A program made the position numbers and the translations under genes. Shown here one piece after another: positions 44,349 through 53,471 of a stretch of 64,000 bases of DNA. This DNA is from Chitinophaga rupis (lineage in GTDB: Bacteria > Bacteroidota > Bacteroidia > Chitinophagales > Chitinophagaceae): positions 62,001-126,000 of the forward strand of contig NZ_FOBB01000003.1 of the NCBI RefSeq assembly GCF_900109685.1. The letters run 5' to 3'. Each line of letters starts with the position of its first letter. The stretch's first letter is position 1. The notes beneath the pieces are model-generated. The model was given only the letters and a program-made list of their open reading frames with translations. It searched no databases and was not told the origin of the DNA.

Positions 44349-45785
44349 TTATTTAACCGGGTGCAAATCCATAGCGCCGGCTTTTTCCAGCATAAATGCG
44401 TAAGCCGCTTCGTAGGTGTTGGGGATCTCCCCGTCCAGGATAGCCTCACGGATAGCGTTTTTAAGGTCGCCCACCTGCTTACAGGGCTGCAGCCCGAATG
44501 TTTCCATAATTACTTCGCCAGTTACCGGTGGCTGCCAGTTGCGGATACGGTCACTTTCCTCTACTTCCTTTAGCCGTTGCCGTACCAGCTCAAAGTTCTC
44601 CAGGTAGCGCTTTACTTTTGCGCGGTTCTTTGAGGTGATGTCTGCTTCGCACAGCATCATCAATGCATCAATATCATCCCCGGCATCAAACAGCAAACGC
44701 CGTATAGCCGAATCCGTAATACTTTCCTTTGTGAGGCTGATGGGCCGCAAGTGCAGCTCTACCAGCTTTTTTACCAGGCGCATTTTTTCATGCTGCGGCA
44801 GCTTCAGGCGTGCAAAGATACGGGGCACCATCTTCCCTCCCACCGCATCATGCCCGTGAAAGGTCCAGCCATGGGCCGGCTCAAAGCGTTTGGTAGCGGG
44901 CTTGCCAATGTCGTGCAGGAGCGCGGCCCAACGCAGCCACAGGTCTTTGGTATGGCGGGAGATATTATCTACCACCTGCAAAGTATGATAAAAATTATCC
45001 TTATGCCCTTTGCCTTCCACCATTTCCACGCCTACCAGGTCTATCATCTGCGGAAAAATAATCTTCATTAAACCGCCGCGGTATAACAGGTCCAGCCCTA
45101 CGGAGGGCTTGGTGGATAACATGATCTTGTTAAACTCGTCGGTTATACGTTCCTGTGATACGATCTTGATCCGGTGTGCATTTTCCTGGATGGCTGTAAA
45201 GGCGTCAGGATGAATCGTGAACTGCAGCTGGGAGGCAAAGCGGATGGCCCGCATCATACGCAGGGGATCATCGCTGAATGTTTGCGAAGGTTCCAGCGGA
45301 GTGCGGATCAGCTTCTGATCCAGGTCTGCCAGGCCATTGAAGGGGTCCAGCAGGCTGCCGTAATCATCTTCCTTAAGGCTTACGGCCATGGCGTTAATGG
45401 TGAAATCGCGGCGCAGCTGATCATCCTGCAGGGTACCGGCTTCTACTTCCGGGTTACGGGAATGATCGCGGTAACTTTCTTTACGGGCGCCTACAAACTC
45501 TATTTCCAGCTCGTTCCATTTTATTTGCGCGGTGCCATAGGTTTTAAAGAAATTCACCGGCACATTCTCCCCTATGATAGACGCTACTTTATGGGCAAGG
45601 GCAATGCCATCGCCCACACATACCACGTCCATATCCTTGGTATTGCGGTTCAATAATTTATCACGCACAAAGCCGCCGATCAGGTAGCAGGGCACACCCA
45701 GCTCCCGGGCAGCCATCGCTATCTGCTCTAACACTTTACGTTCCTGCAAGGTACAGGGAATGTCTATAGGCTTCCTGCTGATCAT
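44349..45785 (-). CDS. cca: CCA tRNA nucleotidyltransferase (HD type)
   Basis: A 478-residue nucleotidyltransferase that builds or repairs the CCA end of tRNAs. Poly(A) polymerase head: [27 protein letters not shown] (GG...DxD at about residues 38-55), [12 protein letters not shown] (about 134-145). A C-terminal HD domain ([13 protein letters not shown], about 292-304) is present, as in many Bacteroidota. The enzyme is relevant to this window because the second tRNA-Leu gene lacks an encoded CCA. A TACTTTTG -7 element (minus strand) sits at 45809-45816. Confidence 0.95.
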   Translation of the reverse strand: MISRKPIDIPCTLQERKVLEQIAMAARELGVPCYLIGGFVRDKLLNRNTKDMDVVCVGDGIALAHKVASIIGENVPVNFFKTYGTAQIKWNELEIEFVGARKESYRDHSRNPEVEAGTLQDDQLRRDFTINAMAVSLKEDDYGSLLDPFNGLADLDQKLIRTPLEPSQTFSDDPLRMMRAIRFASQLQFTIHPDAFTAIQENAHRIKIVSQERITDEFNKIMLSTKPSVGLDLLYRGGLMKIIFPQMIDLVGVEMVEGKGHKDNFYHTLQVVDNISRHTKDLWLRWAALLHDIGKPATKRFEPAHGWTFHGHDAVGGKMVPRIFARLKLPQHEKMRLVKKLVELHLRPISLTKESITDSAIRRLLFDAGDDIDALMMLCEADITSKNRAKVKRYLENFELVRQRLKEVEESDRIRNWQPPVTGEVIMETFGLQPCKQVGDLKNAIREAILDGEIPNTYEAAYAFMLEKAGAMDLHPVK

Positions 45786-45808
45786 ACTAGAAAAAGATAT
45801 AAAAACCG

Positions 45809-45816
45809 CAAAAGTA
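45809..45816 (-). promoter_or_regulatory. -7 element before cca
   Basis: The minus strand reads TACTTTTG, a full match, 23 bases before the start codon. No TTTG at the expected distance. Confidence 0.45.
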
Positions 45817-45902
45817 TTCCTTTAATTAATAATTCAGAATTAATAATGAACAATAACACGTAACCCTACTCAGAATGAGTTACTTGTAATTATTGCGCCT
45901 GC

Positions 45903-46472
45903 TTATTCGCGTATCACATCTATACTGCCATTATTATGCAGGCGGATAATGCGGGAGGGCGGTTTTACTTCCGTATCATCCTGCCGGTATTGCACCACAT
46001 AATTTACGCCATCCTTTATAAGCGGGTCAATGGCTGCAAAAGTGGCCGGGGTGGGCTGTCCGCTGAGGTTGGCGGAGGTAGATACCAGGGGTTTGCGCAG
46101 GCGTTTAATAAGGTGGCGGCAAAATTCATCCTGTACAATACGTATAGCCACGCTGCCATCTTTATGCACCACATTCGGGGCCAGGCCCAGCGCGCCTTCA
46201 TAAATAACAGTGGTGGGGCGGTCAAAACCTTCGAGGATGTTGGCAAGATCCGGATGCGGGTGGGCAATGTATTGCATGAGGTCGCGTACATCGGCCAGCA
46301 GTATGACCATGCTTTTAGCTTCATCCCGTTGTTTGAGGGTGAATATATCCTGCACAGCGGTTTCATTGGTGGCATCGCAGCCAATGCCCCATACAGTATC
46401 TGTTGGGTATAGAATAAGGCCGCCTTCGCGGAGTACGCGCAGTGCGGGTGTTATGTCGTTTTCGTAAGGCAT
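45903..46472 (-). CDS. tsaC: L-threonylcarbamoyladenylate synthase (TsaC/Sua5/YrdC)
   Basis: Makes threonylcarbamoyl-AMP for the t6A37 modification of tRNA. MPYENDITPALRVLREGGLILYPTDTVWGIGCDA, with the YPTDTVWG motif, and KPLVSTSANLSGQP are YrdC signatures. I chose Met 46472 (189 aa) rather than the longer ORF start at 46523 because the extra 17 residues (MIRFKHLTSYFKNIQGK) lie in a repeat-like tract and are not conserved-looking. Single-domain form without the Sua5 C-terminal domain, so TsaC-like. Next to the glycosyltransferase gene. Confidence 0.93.
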   Translation of the reverse strand: MPYENDITPALRVLREGGLILYPTDTVWGIGCDATNETAVQDIFTLKQRDEAKSMVILLADVRDLMQYIAHPHPDLANILEGFDRPTTVIYEGALGLAPNVVHKDGSVAIRIVQDEFCRHLIKRLRKPLVSTSANLSGQPTPATFAAIDPLIKDGVNYVVQYRQDDTEVKPPSRIIRLHNNGSIDVIRE

Positions 46473-46489
46473 TTTTCCTTGAATGTTTT

Positions 46490-46575
46490 TGAAATAGGAA
46501 GTAAGATGTTTGAAGCGGATCACTTCTTACCTTTTACTTTTTTATTTTTTACTTTTTACTTCTTTATAAACGTCC
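46490..46575. repeat. TTTTTACTTTTTACTTC tract overlapping the glycosyltransferase 3' end
   Basis: A tract of TTTTTACTTTTTACTTC-type units (46525-46565) covers the last codons and stop of the minus-strand glycosyltransferase gene, giving its tail KEVKSKK. GGAAGTAAGATG (46497-46508) is a partial inverse partner. Confidence 0.75.
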
Positions 46576-47765
46576 ATCATGGCGGCGGCGCATTTATCCG
46601 CAGTAAAACGTTGTGCGTGGATCCAGCCTTTTTCACGCATGGCCTGTGCCAGCGTGGCATCTTCCAGCACCTGCGTAATGGCATGGGCAATGGTTTGCGG
46701 CTGCAATGGATCAACATACAAAGCTGCATCCCCGGCGGTTTCTGCAAAGCAGGAGCCCTGCGATGTTATGACCGGTGTACGGCTCCATAATGCTTCCAGG
46801 ATGGGAATACCAAACCCTTCAAAGATGGAGGGATAGACCAGCGCCTGTGCGCCCTGATATAACAGGGGCAGATCCGTGTACGCGGGGCGGCGCTGTTCAT
46901 TCAACCATATAACCTGCTGCTGCAGAGCGTTTGCGGCTATAAAGCTCTTTACTTTCTTTTTATAGGAGCCGCCATCGCCCAATACCACCAAAGGTATTTT
47001 TAATTGCTGCTGCCGTAATGCCTGCACTATGCCTAACAGGTTCTTACGCTCGATCACTGATCCTACATACAATAAATACACCGGCGGCAGGCCGTACTGC
47101 TGCCGCATTTCCTGCAGCTCCTCCCCGGTGTGCGCTAGGGCAAACATGGGATCACAGCTTTGATATACCACGGCTATTTTCTCCGGCGGTGTATGATAAT
47201 AAGTGACCAGGTCTGCTTTGGTTTGCTCACTGATGGCCACTACCCTATCGGCCTGCTCACAGGCATACTTTGCCTTACGGCGATAGGTTTGTACATCAAT
47301 AGGATTATACTGGCCGGGATAACGTTCAAAGATCAGGTCGTGCATAGTAACCACACTTTTTATGCCACTGCGGTGAATGCCAAAAGGTATTTCGTGGCTC
47401 AGGCCGTGGTAAAGATCTATCTTGTGCGCCAGCAGGTCGCCTACCACATACCTGCTGCGCCAGGCAGCGCGGAACCAGCGGTGCAAGGGCTTTTGCGGAA
47501 GCACTGCCGGCAGGGTGGTGTTGAACATACCTGTTTGCTTTGGCGCAAAAAGGTAGTAATGATGTTCCGGGAAATACGTGGCCAGGGCACTGATCAGGGA
47601 CCGGCTGTAGTTGCCCAGTCCTGTGTTATTCTGAAAAGCCCGTTTGGCATCGAAGGCGATGTTCAACTTTAGTGGTTTTGGTTTGATGGGTACCTTTTTA
47701 AGAAGGACCAGGGGCCAAAATAAGGAAAATTTTGTTGGAGGTGGCTGTGGAGTAAGAGATCGCAT
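46542..47765 (-). CDS. Glycosyltransferase, GT4-like
   Basis: A GT-B fold retaining glycosyltransferase. The C-terminal half has the donor-binding LYVGSVIERKNLLG and the EX7E motif FEGFGIPILEAL. The N-terminal half has LNIAFDAKRAFQNNTGLGNYSRSL, typical of family 4 mannosyltransferases of surface glycans. The real start is unsure: TTG at 47666 (Leu34, LNIAFDAKRAF) fits family N-termini better than ATG 47765, which would add a Pro-rich extension. The C-terminus KEVKSKK comes from a repeat tract. Divergent from the sigma factor operon. Confidence 0.88.
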   Translation of the reverse strand: MRSLTPQPPPTKFSLFWPLVLLKKVPIKPKPLKLNIAFDAKRAFQNNTGLGNYSRSLISALATYFPEHHYYLFAPKQTGMFNTTLPAVLPQKPLHRWFRAAWRSRYVVGDLLAHKIDLYHGLSHEIPFGIHRSGIKSVVTMHDLIFERYPGQYNPIDVQTYRRKAKYACEQADRVVAISEQTKADLVTYYHTPPEKIAVVYQSCDPMFALAHTGEELQEMRQQYGLPPVYLLYVGSVIERKNLLGIVQALRQQQLKIPLVVLGDGGSYKKKVKSFIAANALQQQVIWLNEQRRPAYTDLPLLYQGAQALVYPSIFEGFGIPILEALWSRTPVITSQGSCFAETAGDAALYVDPLQPQTIAHAITQVLEDATLAQAMREKGWIHAQRFTADKCAAAMMDVYKEVKSKK

Positions 47766-47819
47766 TAATTTCGGGTGTTTTGCAACTTTATACTGCAGTA
47801 ACCGTCATATCAGCTATTA

Positions 47820-48386
47820 GTGAGCTACAACGAACTACAACATCAAACAGACCGGCAACTGGTAGAAAGGGTGCTGCAAGGCGACAGACACGCCTTTGGC
47901 GCCATTATAACCGGTACTGAAAGGCTTGTTGCACAAATTGTACAGCGCATGGTATTCCGGGCAGAAGACCGCAAAGACCTGGTACAGGATATTTACCTCA
48001 AGGTATTCCGTCACCTGGGTGGCTTCAGGTTTGATGCAAAACTATCTACATGGATAGCCAATATTGCCTATCATACCTGTATTAATTTCCTTGAGAAAAA
48101 GAAAATACTGCTTACCGGTGAAAATTATGAACATATACCTGAAACCGGGGCGGCTGAACAAAGCCTGCAGGGAAAAGAGCTGTCGGGGATTATAAATGCT
48201 GCCATAGATGAGCTGCCACCGGTATACAAAACTATCTTTGTATTGTTCCATAAAGAGGAGCTGAGTATCAGCGAGATATGCAATATAACCTCCATGCCTG
48301 AAGGCACGGTGAAAAGCCATCTTTTCCGGGCCAGAAAGCAATTGAAACAGATCATATTGTTGCGACATAAAAAAGACAGCTTATGA
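47820..48386 (+). CDS. ECF-type RNA polymerase sigma factor
   Basis: A 188-residue ECF sigma factor. Region 2 (about residues 28-95) has the LVQDIYLKVFRHLGGFRFDAKLSTWIANIAYHTCINFL core; region 4 (about 130-185) has the helix-turn-helix LPPVYKTIFVLFHKEELSISEICNITSMPEGTVKSHLFRARKQLK. GTG 47820 is the start, with MSYNELQHQTDRQLVERVLQGDRHAFG fitting ECF N-termini. It overlaps the next gene by 4 bases (ATGA), as sigma/anti-sigma pairs usually do. Confidence 0.93.
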   Translation: MSYNELQHQTDRQLVERVLQGDRHAFGAIITGTERLVAQIVQRMVFRAEDRKDLVQDIYLKVFRHLGGFRFDAKLSTWIANIAYHTCINFLEKKKILLTGENYEHIPETGAAEQSLQGKELSGIINAAIDELPPVYKTIFVLFHKEELSISEICNITSMPEGTVKSHLFRARKQLKQIILLRHKKDSL

Positions 48387-48820
48387 ATACAGAACATGTG
48401 AACGAAGAAACGCTACAGGCGTATGCGATGGACCGGCGTAGCTGCGATGCCGTTGTTGCTGATCATATTGAGCATTGCCCGGCGTGTAAAATAGCTGCGG
48501 ACAATTACAGGCTGTTATTTAGCCTTACGGCAAACCTGCCCGATGCGGCGCCGGAGTTTGACACGGTGCAGCTTGTAATGCCAATGCTGAAGGAACGCAA
48601 GTGGTTTGACTGGGTGCTGGCGGGTATTGTTGCAGTAACCGTCGCGGCTACCTTTTTCCTTTTCGGGGCCTATGGCAAATACCTGCTGGGCAATGTAAGC
48701 GGCCTTCCGTTATACCTGGCGCTGGCGGTAACCGCTGGTGTTATATTGCTGCAGGTAATAAAAATGATGAAAAATTTCCGGCAGTCGTGCAACCTTATTA
48801 CGGGCGGGCTGTCTGCTTAA
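48383..48820 (+). CDS. Putative membrane anti-sigma factor
   Basis: A 145-residue protein with a zinc-binding anti-sigma-like motif (ADHIEHCPACKIAADNY, His27-x3-Cys-x2-Cys region, residues about 27-36) followed by two transmembrane helices (about 73-95, DWVLAGIVAVTVAATFFLFG; about 105-125, LYLALAVTAGVILLQV). ZAS-type anti-sigma factors hold the sigma factor at the membrane. Position right after the sigma gene, with ATGA overlap, supports this. It lacks a large periplasmic sensor domain, so the signal may come from the next proteins. Confidence 0.8.
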   Translation: MNTEHVNEETLQAYAMDRRSCDAVVADHIEHCPACKIAADNYRLLFSLTANLPDAAPEFDTVQLVMPMLKERKWFDWVLAGIVAVTVAATFFLFGAYGKYLLGNVSGLPLYLALAVTAGVILLQVIKMMKNFRQSCNLITGGLSA

Positions 48821-49273
48821 ATGAAAACAATAATAATGATGAAAAAGAAGATCATATTATGTAGCGCTGCATCGCTGGCTGCTATACCAGCCAGCGCCCA
48901 ACCTAGTAATGAACCGCTCATAGACCGGGCGCTGGTATTTGATGTGGTAAACATTTGCGGGATCATCCTGGCCCTTTATGTAGTGTCCAGGTTTATAGTA
49001 ACGCTGGTGCAGCTGTACCTGGATAACCGGCTTAAAACCCGGATACTGGCTGCGGGCACGCCTGAAACGGTGATAATGCAGTTGCTGCAGCAAAAACAGG
49101 GCAATAGCCTGAAAGCAGTGCTGCAATGGGGCTGTGTACTGGCTTCGCTGGCTGCGGGCCTGGCCATTATTTATTATATGGGCCCTGTTACCTTATTATC
49201 TGTAGCTGTGCTGGCCGGCAGCATTGCCGTGGGCTTGCTGGCATATTACTTACTTTCAAAAAGGGATGTATGA
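48821..49273 (+). CDS. Small membrane protein of the sigma operon
   Basis: A 150-residue membrane protein starting directly after the previous stop (TAAATG). It has a signal-like N-terminus (KKKIILCSAASLAAIPASAQ), then helices at about residues 40-60 (VVNICGIILALYVVSRFIVTL) and a pair at about 100-145 (LQWGCVLASLAAGLAIIYYMG, VAVLAGSIAVGLLAYYLL). Function unknown; membrane location and operon suggest a partner of the anti-sigma factor or of the peptidase. Confidence 0.7.
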   Translation: MKTIIMMKKKIILCSAASLAAIPASAQPSNEPLIDRALVFDVVNICGIILALYVVSRFIVTLVQLYLDNRLKTRILAAGTPETVIMQLLQQKQGNSLKAVLQWGCVLASLAAGLAIIYYMGPVTLLSVAVLAGSIAVGLLAYYLLSKRDV

Positions 49274-49941
49274 AACTGGCTTTTTTCCTGGCAGCCTTTT
49301 GCCTGATCTTTTTCCGGGTATATTTTAAGAACTGGTGGCACGGGCCTCATGTTCCGGGCAAAGTGAGTATTACGGTAAGGGTCGATGACGATTATGAACG
49401 GATACAATACGCTGGCAGGATCAGCTTCTCACCTGATGAAAAGCGCATTGAGCATATGTCGCCCGGCGCTTATATACGTTACCGGCACAATGACACCAGA
49501 TTCTCGGCTGAAAGCGATCTAAAAGGAGCGATCACATATGATACTCCGGGCAAGGATAATATGGCGGAAGCTATTCATGAAATGATCGCCTTCGGTTATG
49601 ATGCAAAAGCAAGAATGGAGAGGGTATTTGAACGCGGCGGGGATAGCGCCCTTTTACAGGCAATACCCCAGCTCAGATCTTCAGCGGCATCAGAACTATA
49701 CTTTCAGCAGCTGTTACGCAACGAAGTTTTAACAGACCAGGTGTTCAACGGTATCCTATCCTATATTGACCGGCAGCAGGGGGATAATGAAAAAAGAAAA
49801 TTGCTGGAGCTGCTGATGAACAAAGCCTGTTTAAGTCCCGGTCAATGGCCGGCCGTTGAGCAAACCATCTCCCGGATCCACTCCACACCTGACCGCTTAG
49901 CCATGGAATCCCTGGCTAAAGAAAAACAACAACTGAAATAA
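49270..49941 (+). CDS. Single-pass membrane protein of the sigma operon
   Basis: The start is ATG 49270, which overlaps the previous stop by 4 bases; the longer reading to 49126 would overlap the previous gene. The 223-residue protein has one N-terminal helix (KLAFFLAAFCLIFFRVYF) and a periplasmic part with VSITVRVDDDYERIQYAGRISFSPDEKRIEHMSPGAYIRY, resembling a small beta-domain, then a helical region. I do not recognise a family. It is followed 6 bases later by the M1 peptidase gene. Confidence 0.7.
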   Translation: MKLAFFLAAFCLIFFRVYFKNWWHGPHVPGKVSITVRVDDDYERIQYAGRISFSPDEKRIEHMSPGAYIRYRHNDTRFSAESDLKGAITYDTPGKDNMAEAIHEMIAFGYDAKARMERVFERGGDSALLQAIPQLRSSAASELYFQQLLRNEVLTDQVFNGILSYIDRQQGDNEKRKLLELLMNKACLSPGQWPAVEQTISRIHSTPDRLAMESLAKEKQQLK

Positions 49942-49947
49942 ATACGG

Positions 49948-52374
49948 ATGAAAAAAATACTTCTGGCCTTATGTCTTACCATAACGGCCCTGCAAACTAT
50001 TGCCCGGCAGGTAAAAAACCATTCTTTGGTACATACAAAGCTGGATGTAAGTTTCGACTATAAAAAATGTTACCTGTACGGCAGGGAATGGGTAAAGCTC
50101 AGGTCTTATGCTTATGCCGCCGATTCCGTGCGGCTGGATGCCAAAGGCATGATCATACGGGAAGTAAGCCTTGTAACCGGTAAAGGCAAGCAGGCATTAC
50201 ATTATTCTTACGATGGCACAGTACTGGCAATAAGCCTGGGCAAGCCATACAGCCCTGCAGATGCCTATACCCTGTATATTGATTATACCGCCAGGCCCAA
50301 TGAGCTCAAAGGACGGCGCAGGGAAGAAAAGGGATTGTATTTTATTAACCCGGACAGTAGTGAGGACAAGCCGGTGCAGATATGGACGGAGGGAGAACCG
50401 GAGAATGCCTCTGTCTGGTTCCCTACGATCGATAACCCGAACCAGCGCACAACATCGGAGATCAGCATGACCGTGCCTGCAAAATATACTACCCTTTCCA
50501 ATGGCTATCTTGCCGCGCAAAGGAACAATCCCAACGGCACCCGCACCGATACCTGGAAAATGGATAAACCGCATGCGCCCTACCTGTTTATGATGGCTGT
50601 GGGCGACTTCCGGATATACAAAGACTATTGGCATGGAAAAGAGATCAGCTATTACCTGGAGCCTGACTATGCCCCTTATGCCAGGGATATTTTCGGGCAA
50701 ACCCCGGAATCCGTTGATTTTTTTTCAAGGCTGCTGGGTATTGATTTTCCCTGGAACAAGTACGCACAAATTGTGGTGCGCGATTACGTTAGCGGCGCAA
50801 TGGAAAATACTACTGCTACCATGACCGGGGAAGCAGCACAAGGCACCACCCGGCAGCTGGCGGACCGGTATTATGACACCGGGATACAGCATGAGCTGTT
50901 TCACCAATGGTTTGGCGATTATGTGACGGCAAAGAACTGGGCGAATCTTTGCATGAACGAATCTTTTGCAGACCTGGGTGAGCTGTTATGGCTGGAATAC
51001 AAATACGGGGCAGATGCAGCCGGCGAACATTGGTACCAGGGCCTGAAGGGATACCTGGACGATACTGCCAATGCCGCCAAACCACTGGTAAACTATGCTA
51101 TTGAACACCCGCGTGAGATCTTTAACGCGGTTACCTACCAGAAAGGAGGACGCATCCTGTACATGCTGCGCAACTACCTCGGGAACGATGTATTCTATAA
51201 AGGACTGCACCTGTACCTTGTTCAAAACGCCTATAAGAACGCTGAAGCGGCACAATTACGTTTAGCCATGGAAGAAGCCAGCGGCATTGATCTTCACTGG
51301 TTCTTTAACCAGTGGTTTTTCGGCGCAGGCCATCCTGTGCTGGATATACGTTATGAATGGGATGCCGCTTCACGTACAGCGACCGTATTCATTGACCAGC
51401 TGCAGCCGGGGCATACCTTCCGTTTACCCCTGGCTGTGGATATTTATGCAGCAGACGGAAAACAGCGTAAACAGCTTTGGCTGTACAACCGGAAAGATAC
51501 TTTTCATTTTAAAGCAAACCAGGAACCGCTGCTGGTGAATGTAGATGCGGACAAGGTACTGGTATTGCGGAAACAGGATCATAAAACCATGCAGGCATTC
51601 GCTCACCAGTTCTTTCACGCGCCGCTGTTCATGGACCGCTGTGAAGCGCTGGAAGCAGCGGCCGCAGCCCCGGGCAACGACACTGCACAACAGATCATTA
51701 CAGCTGCGCTGAAAGACCGTTTTCCCGGCATCCGTAAAAAAGCATTGGCTATCCTTACCCAAAAGCAGGAAGACATCCGTAATATGGATCAGGCCTTACA
51801 GCGCAGGGTTATGCCTTTAATAGCCGGTATTGCAGCATCTGACAGCAATACGCTTGTACAGGCCAAGGCAATCACAACGCTGGCTGTGTTGAAAGACAGC
51901 GCTTACCTCCCGGTATTTGTAAAAGCATTATCCAGCATCTCTTACCAGGTACAGGCCGCGGCATTGACTGCCATTGCCCAAATAAACCCGCCTATGGCTA
52001 TACAGTATGCTAAAAGCCTGGAGAAAGATAGTCCTGGTGTGCTTAGCAAGGCTATTGCCGGGGTTTACAGTTCATTCGGCGATGAAAGCCAATGGCCTTT
52101 TATGTATAACCGGCTCCTGAATGGCTCATTGCGGGATAAGGCGCAACTCACTCAAAGCTTTGCTGTTTTTGTTGGGCGCATCCCTGATCCCGCGCTGGCA
52201 CAACAGGGCATTGAGCTAATGAGGCAGATTGCCATCCGGTATAAACAAAAAGGCGCCGGCACCTTTATATCCGGCTTGCTTGTAAAAGTGAAAGAGCAGC
52301 GTACCGTCGCGCACGATGAAGCTTCCGCCGCTGCTGCAGAAAATGCGATACAGGCAATTGCTGCCGCGCTCTGA
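49948..52374 (+). CDS. M1-family metallopeptidase (aminopeptidase)
   Basis: An exported 808-residue aminopeptidase. Signal peptide at residues 1-19. The aminopeptidase exopeptidase motif is GAMEN (283-287). The zinc site is HELFH (H315, E316, H319), with the third ligand E338 in NESFAD. The C-terminal 270 residues have HEAT-like helical repeats (KALAILTQKQ, AITTLAVLKD, AALTAIAQIN). Last gene of the sigma/anti-sigma operon, suggesting regulation by that sigma factor. Substrate unknown. Confidence 0.93.
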   Translation: MKKILLALCLTITALQTIARQVKNHSLVHTKLDVSFDYKKCYLYGREWVKLRSYAYAADSVRLDAKGMIIREVSLVTGKGKQALHYSYDGTVLAISLGKPYSPADAYTLYIDYTARPNELKGRRREEKGLYFINPDSSEDKPVQIWTEGEPENASVWFPTIDNPNQRTTSEISMTVPAKYTTLSNGYLAAQRNNPNGTRTDTWKMDKPHAPYLFMMAVGDFRIYKDYWHGKEISYYLEPDYAPYARDIFGQTPESVDFFSRLLGIDFPWNKYAQIVVRDYVSGAMENTTATMTGEAAQGTTRQLADRYYDTGIQHELFHQWFGDYVTAKNWANLCMNESFADLGELLWLEYKYGADAAGEHWYQGLKGYLDDTANAAKPLVNYAIEHPREIFNAVTYQKGGRILYMLRNYLGNDVFYKGLHLYLVQNAYKNAEAAQLRLAMEEASGIDLHWFFNQWFFGAGHPVLDIRYEWDAASRTATVFIDQLQPGHTFRLPLAVDIYAADGKQRKQLWLYNRKDTFHFKANQEPLLVNVDADKVLVLRKQDHKTMQAFAHQFFHAPLFMDRCEALEAAAAAPGNDTAQQIITAALKDRFPGIRKKALAILTQKQEDIRNMDQALQRRVMPLIAGIAASDSNTLVQAKAITTLAVLKDSAYLPVFVKALSSISYQVQAAALTAIAQINPPMAIQYAKSLEKDSPGVLSKAIAGVYSSFGDESQWPFMYNRLLNGSLRDKAQLTQSFAVFVGRIPDPALAQQGIELMRQIAIRYKQKGAGTFISGLLVKVKEQRTVAHDEASAAAAENAIQAIAAAL

Positions 52375-52453
52375 GAAGGCGAACGATGCCTACTCTTTTT
52401 CTGAAACCAGCCGCATCCGGAACAAAGCCCTACCCTATTAACCAAATGGCGTT

Positions 52454-52461
52454 TATATTTG
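52454..52461 (+). promoter_or_regulatory. -7 element before dapD
   Basis: TATATTTG, a full TAnnTTTG match, 15 bases ahead of the ATG at 52477. It shows that the GTG at 52459 is not the start. No clear TTTG at the usual spacing. Confidence 0.55.
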
Positions 52462-52476
52462 TGGAAAATTTCAACA

Positions 52477-53289
52477 ATGGAACTAAAAGAACAAATACTG
52501 ACCGCCTGGAACGACCGTAACCTGCTGGAAGACATGCAATATAAAGACGCCATCAGGGCGGTTATAGAAGCTGTAGATAAAGGCAAGTTACGTGTAGCGG
52601 AACCTACGGCAGACGGATGGCAGGTAAATGAATGGGTGAAACAGGCTATACTCCTATACTTCTGCATTCAGCCTATGCAAACCATTAGCCTGGCGCCTTT
52701 TGAGTTCTATGATAAAATGAAGCTGAAAAGTAATTTCAAAGACCTGGGCGTACGCGTGGTACCCCATGCTATTGCCCGTTACGGCGCTTTTATAGCTAAA
52801 GGCGCTATCCTGATGCCTTCTTACGTGAACATTGGCGCGTATGTAGATGAAGGCACCATGGTAGATACCTGGGCTACGGTAGGCTCCTGCGCGCAGATAG
52901 GCAAACATGTGCACCTGAGCGGCGGCGTAGGTATTGGCGGCGTACTGGAGCCATTACAGGCCAGCCCTGTGATCATTGAAGACGGCTGCTTTATAGGTTC
53001 CCGTTGTATTGTAGTGGAAGGCGTGCGTGTTGAAAAAGAAGCGGTATTAGGCGCTAACGTGGTGCTGACCCAATCGACCAAGATCATTGACGTAACCGGC
53101 AGCGAGCCTGTGGAGCTTAAAGGCCGCGTACCGGCACGCAGTGTGGTGATACCCGGTAGTTATACCAAGAAATTCCCGGCCGGCGAATACCAGGTTCCCT
53201 GTGCGCTGATCATTGGACAGCGCAAGGAATCAACAGACCTGAAGACAAGTTTGAATGATACGCTGAGGGCGTTTAATGTGGCGGTGTAG
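52477..53289 (+). CDS. dapD: Tetrahydrodipicolinate N-succinyltransferase
   Basis: An acyltransferase of the lysine/diaminopimelate pathway that succinylates tetrahydrodipicolinate. The left-handed beta-helix is obvious from the hexapeptide pattern (IGAYVDEGTMVDTWATVGSCAQIGKHVHLSGGVGIGG, residues about 115-155). The N-terminal helices and RVVPHAIARYGAFIAKGAILMPSYVNIGA are family features. Start ATG 52477 (270 aa) matches the usual length of about 270. Cytosolic. The substituted succinyl versus acetyl preference is assumed from family. Confidence 0.96.
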   Translation: MELKEQILTAWNDRNLLEDMQYKDAIRAVIEAVDKGKLRVAEPTADGWQVNEWVKQAILLYFCIQPMQTISLAPFEFYDKMKLKSNFKDLGVRVVPHAIARYGAFIAKGAILMPSYVNIGAYVDEGTMVDTWATVGSCAQIGKHVHLSGGVGIGGVLEPLQASPVIIEDGCFIGSRCIVVEGVRVEKEAVLGANVVLTQSTKIIDVTGSEPVELKGRVPARSVVIPGSYTKKFPAGEYQVPCALIIGQRKESTDLKTSLNDTLRAFNVAV

Positions 53290-53471
53290 TTTGGTATTGT
53301 TGATGGCTTTGATTGAAGATATTTCAGTGATAGCGTAAAATTTTCTGCTGGGAAAATGATATTGTGAGTTGATTGAAAGATGAAGAAGCGGGAAAGAAAA
53401 AATTTGTGAAGGGATGAAATTTAAGCGGGGTGGGCATTTCAATTTTTTTGTAGAATTTTTGTTTCAAAAAA
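53290..53471. other. AT-rich spacer between dapD and tRNA-Leu
   Basis: An AT-rich, T/G-skewed stretch without a supported gene or hairpin, leading into the tRNA promoter. Confidence 0.5.

Noticed and set aside
49126..49269. N-terminal extension of the single-pass sigma-operon protein
   Set aside because: It would overlap the previous gene by 148 bases and encodes Cys/Gly-rich sequence unlike a real N-terminus; ATG 49270 has an ATGA overlap.
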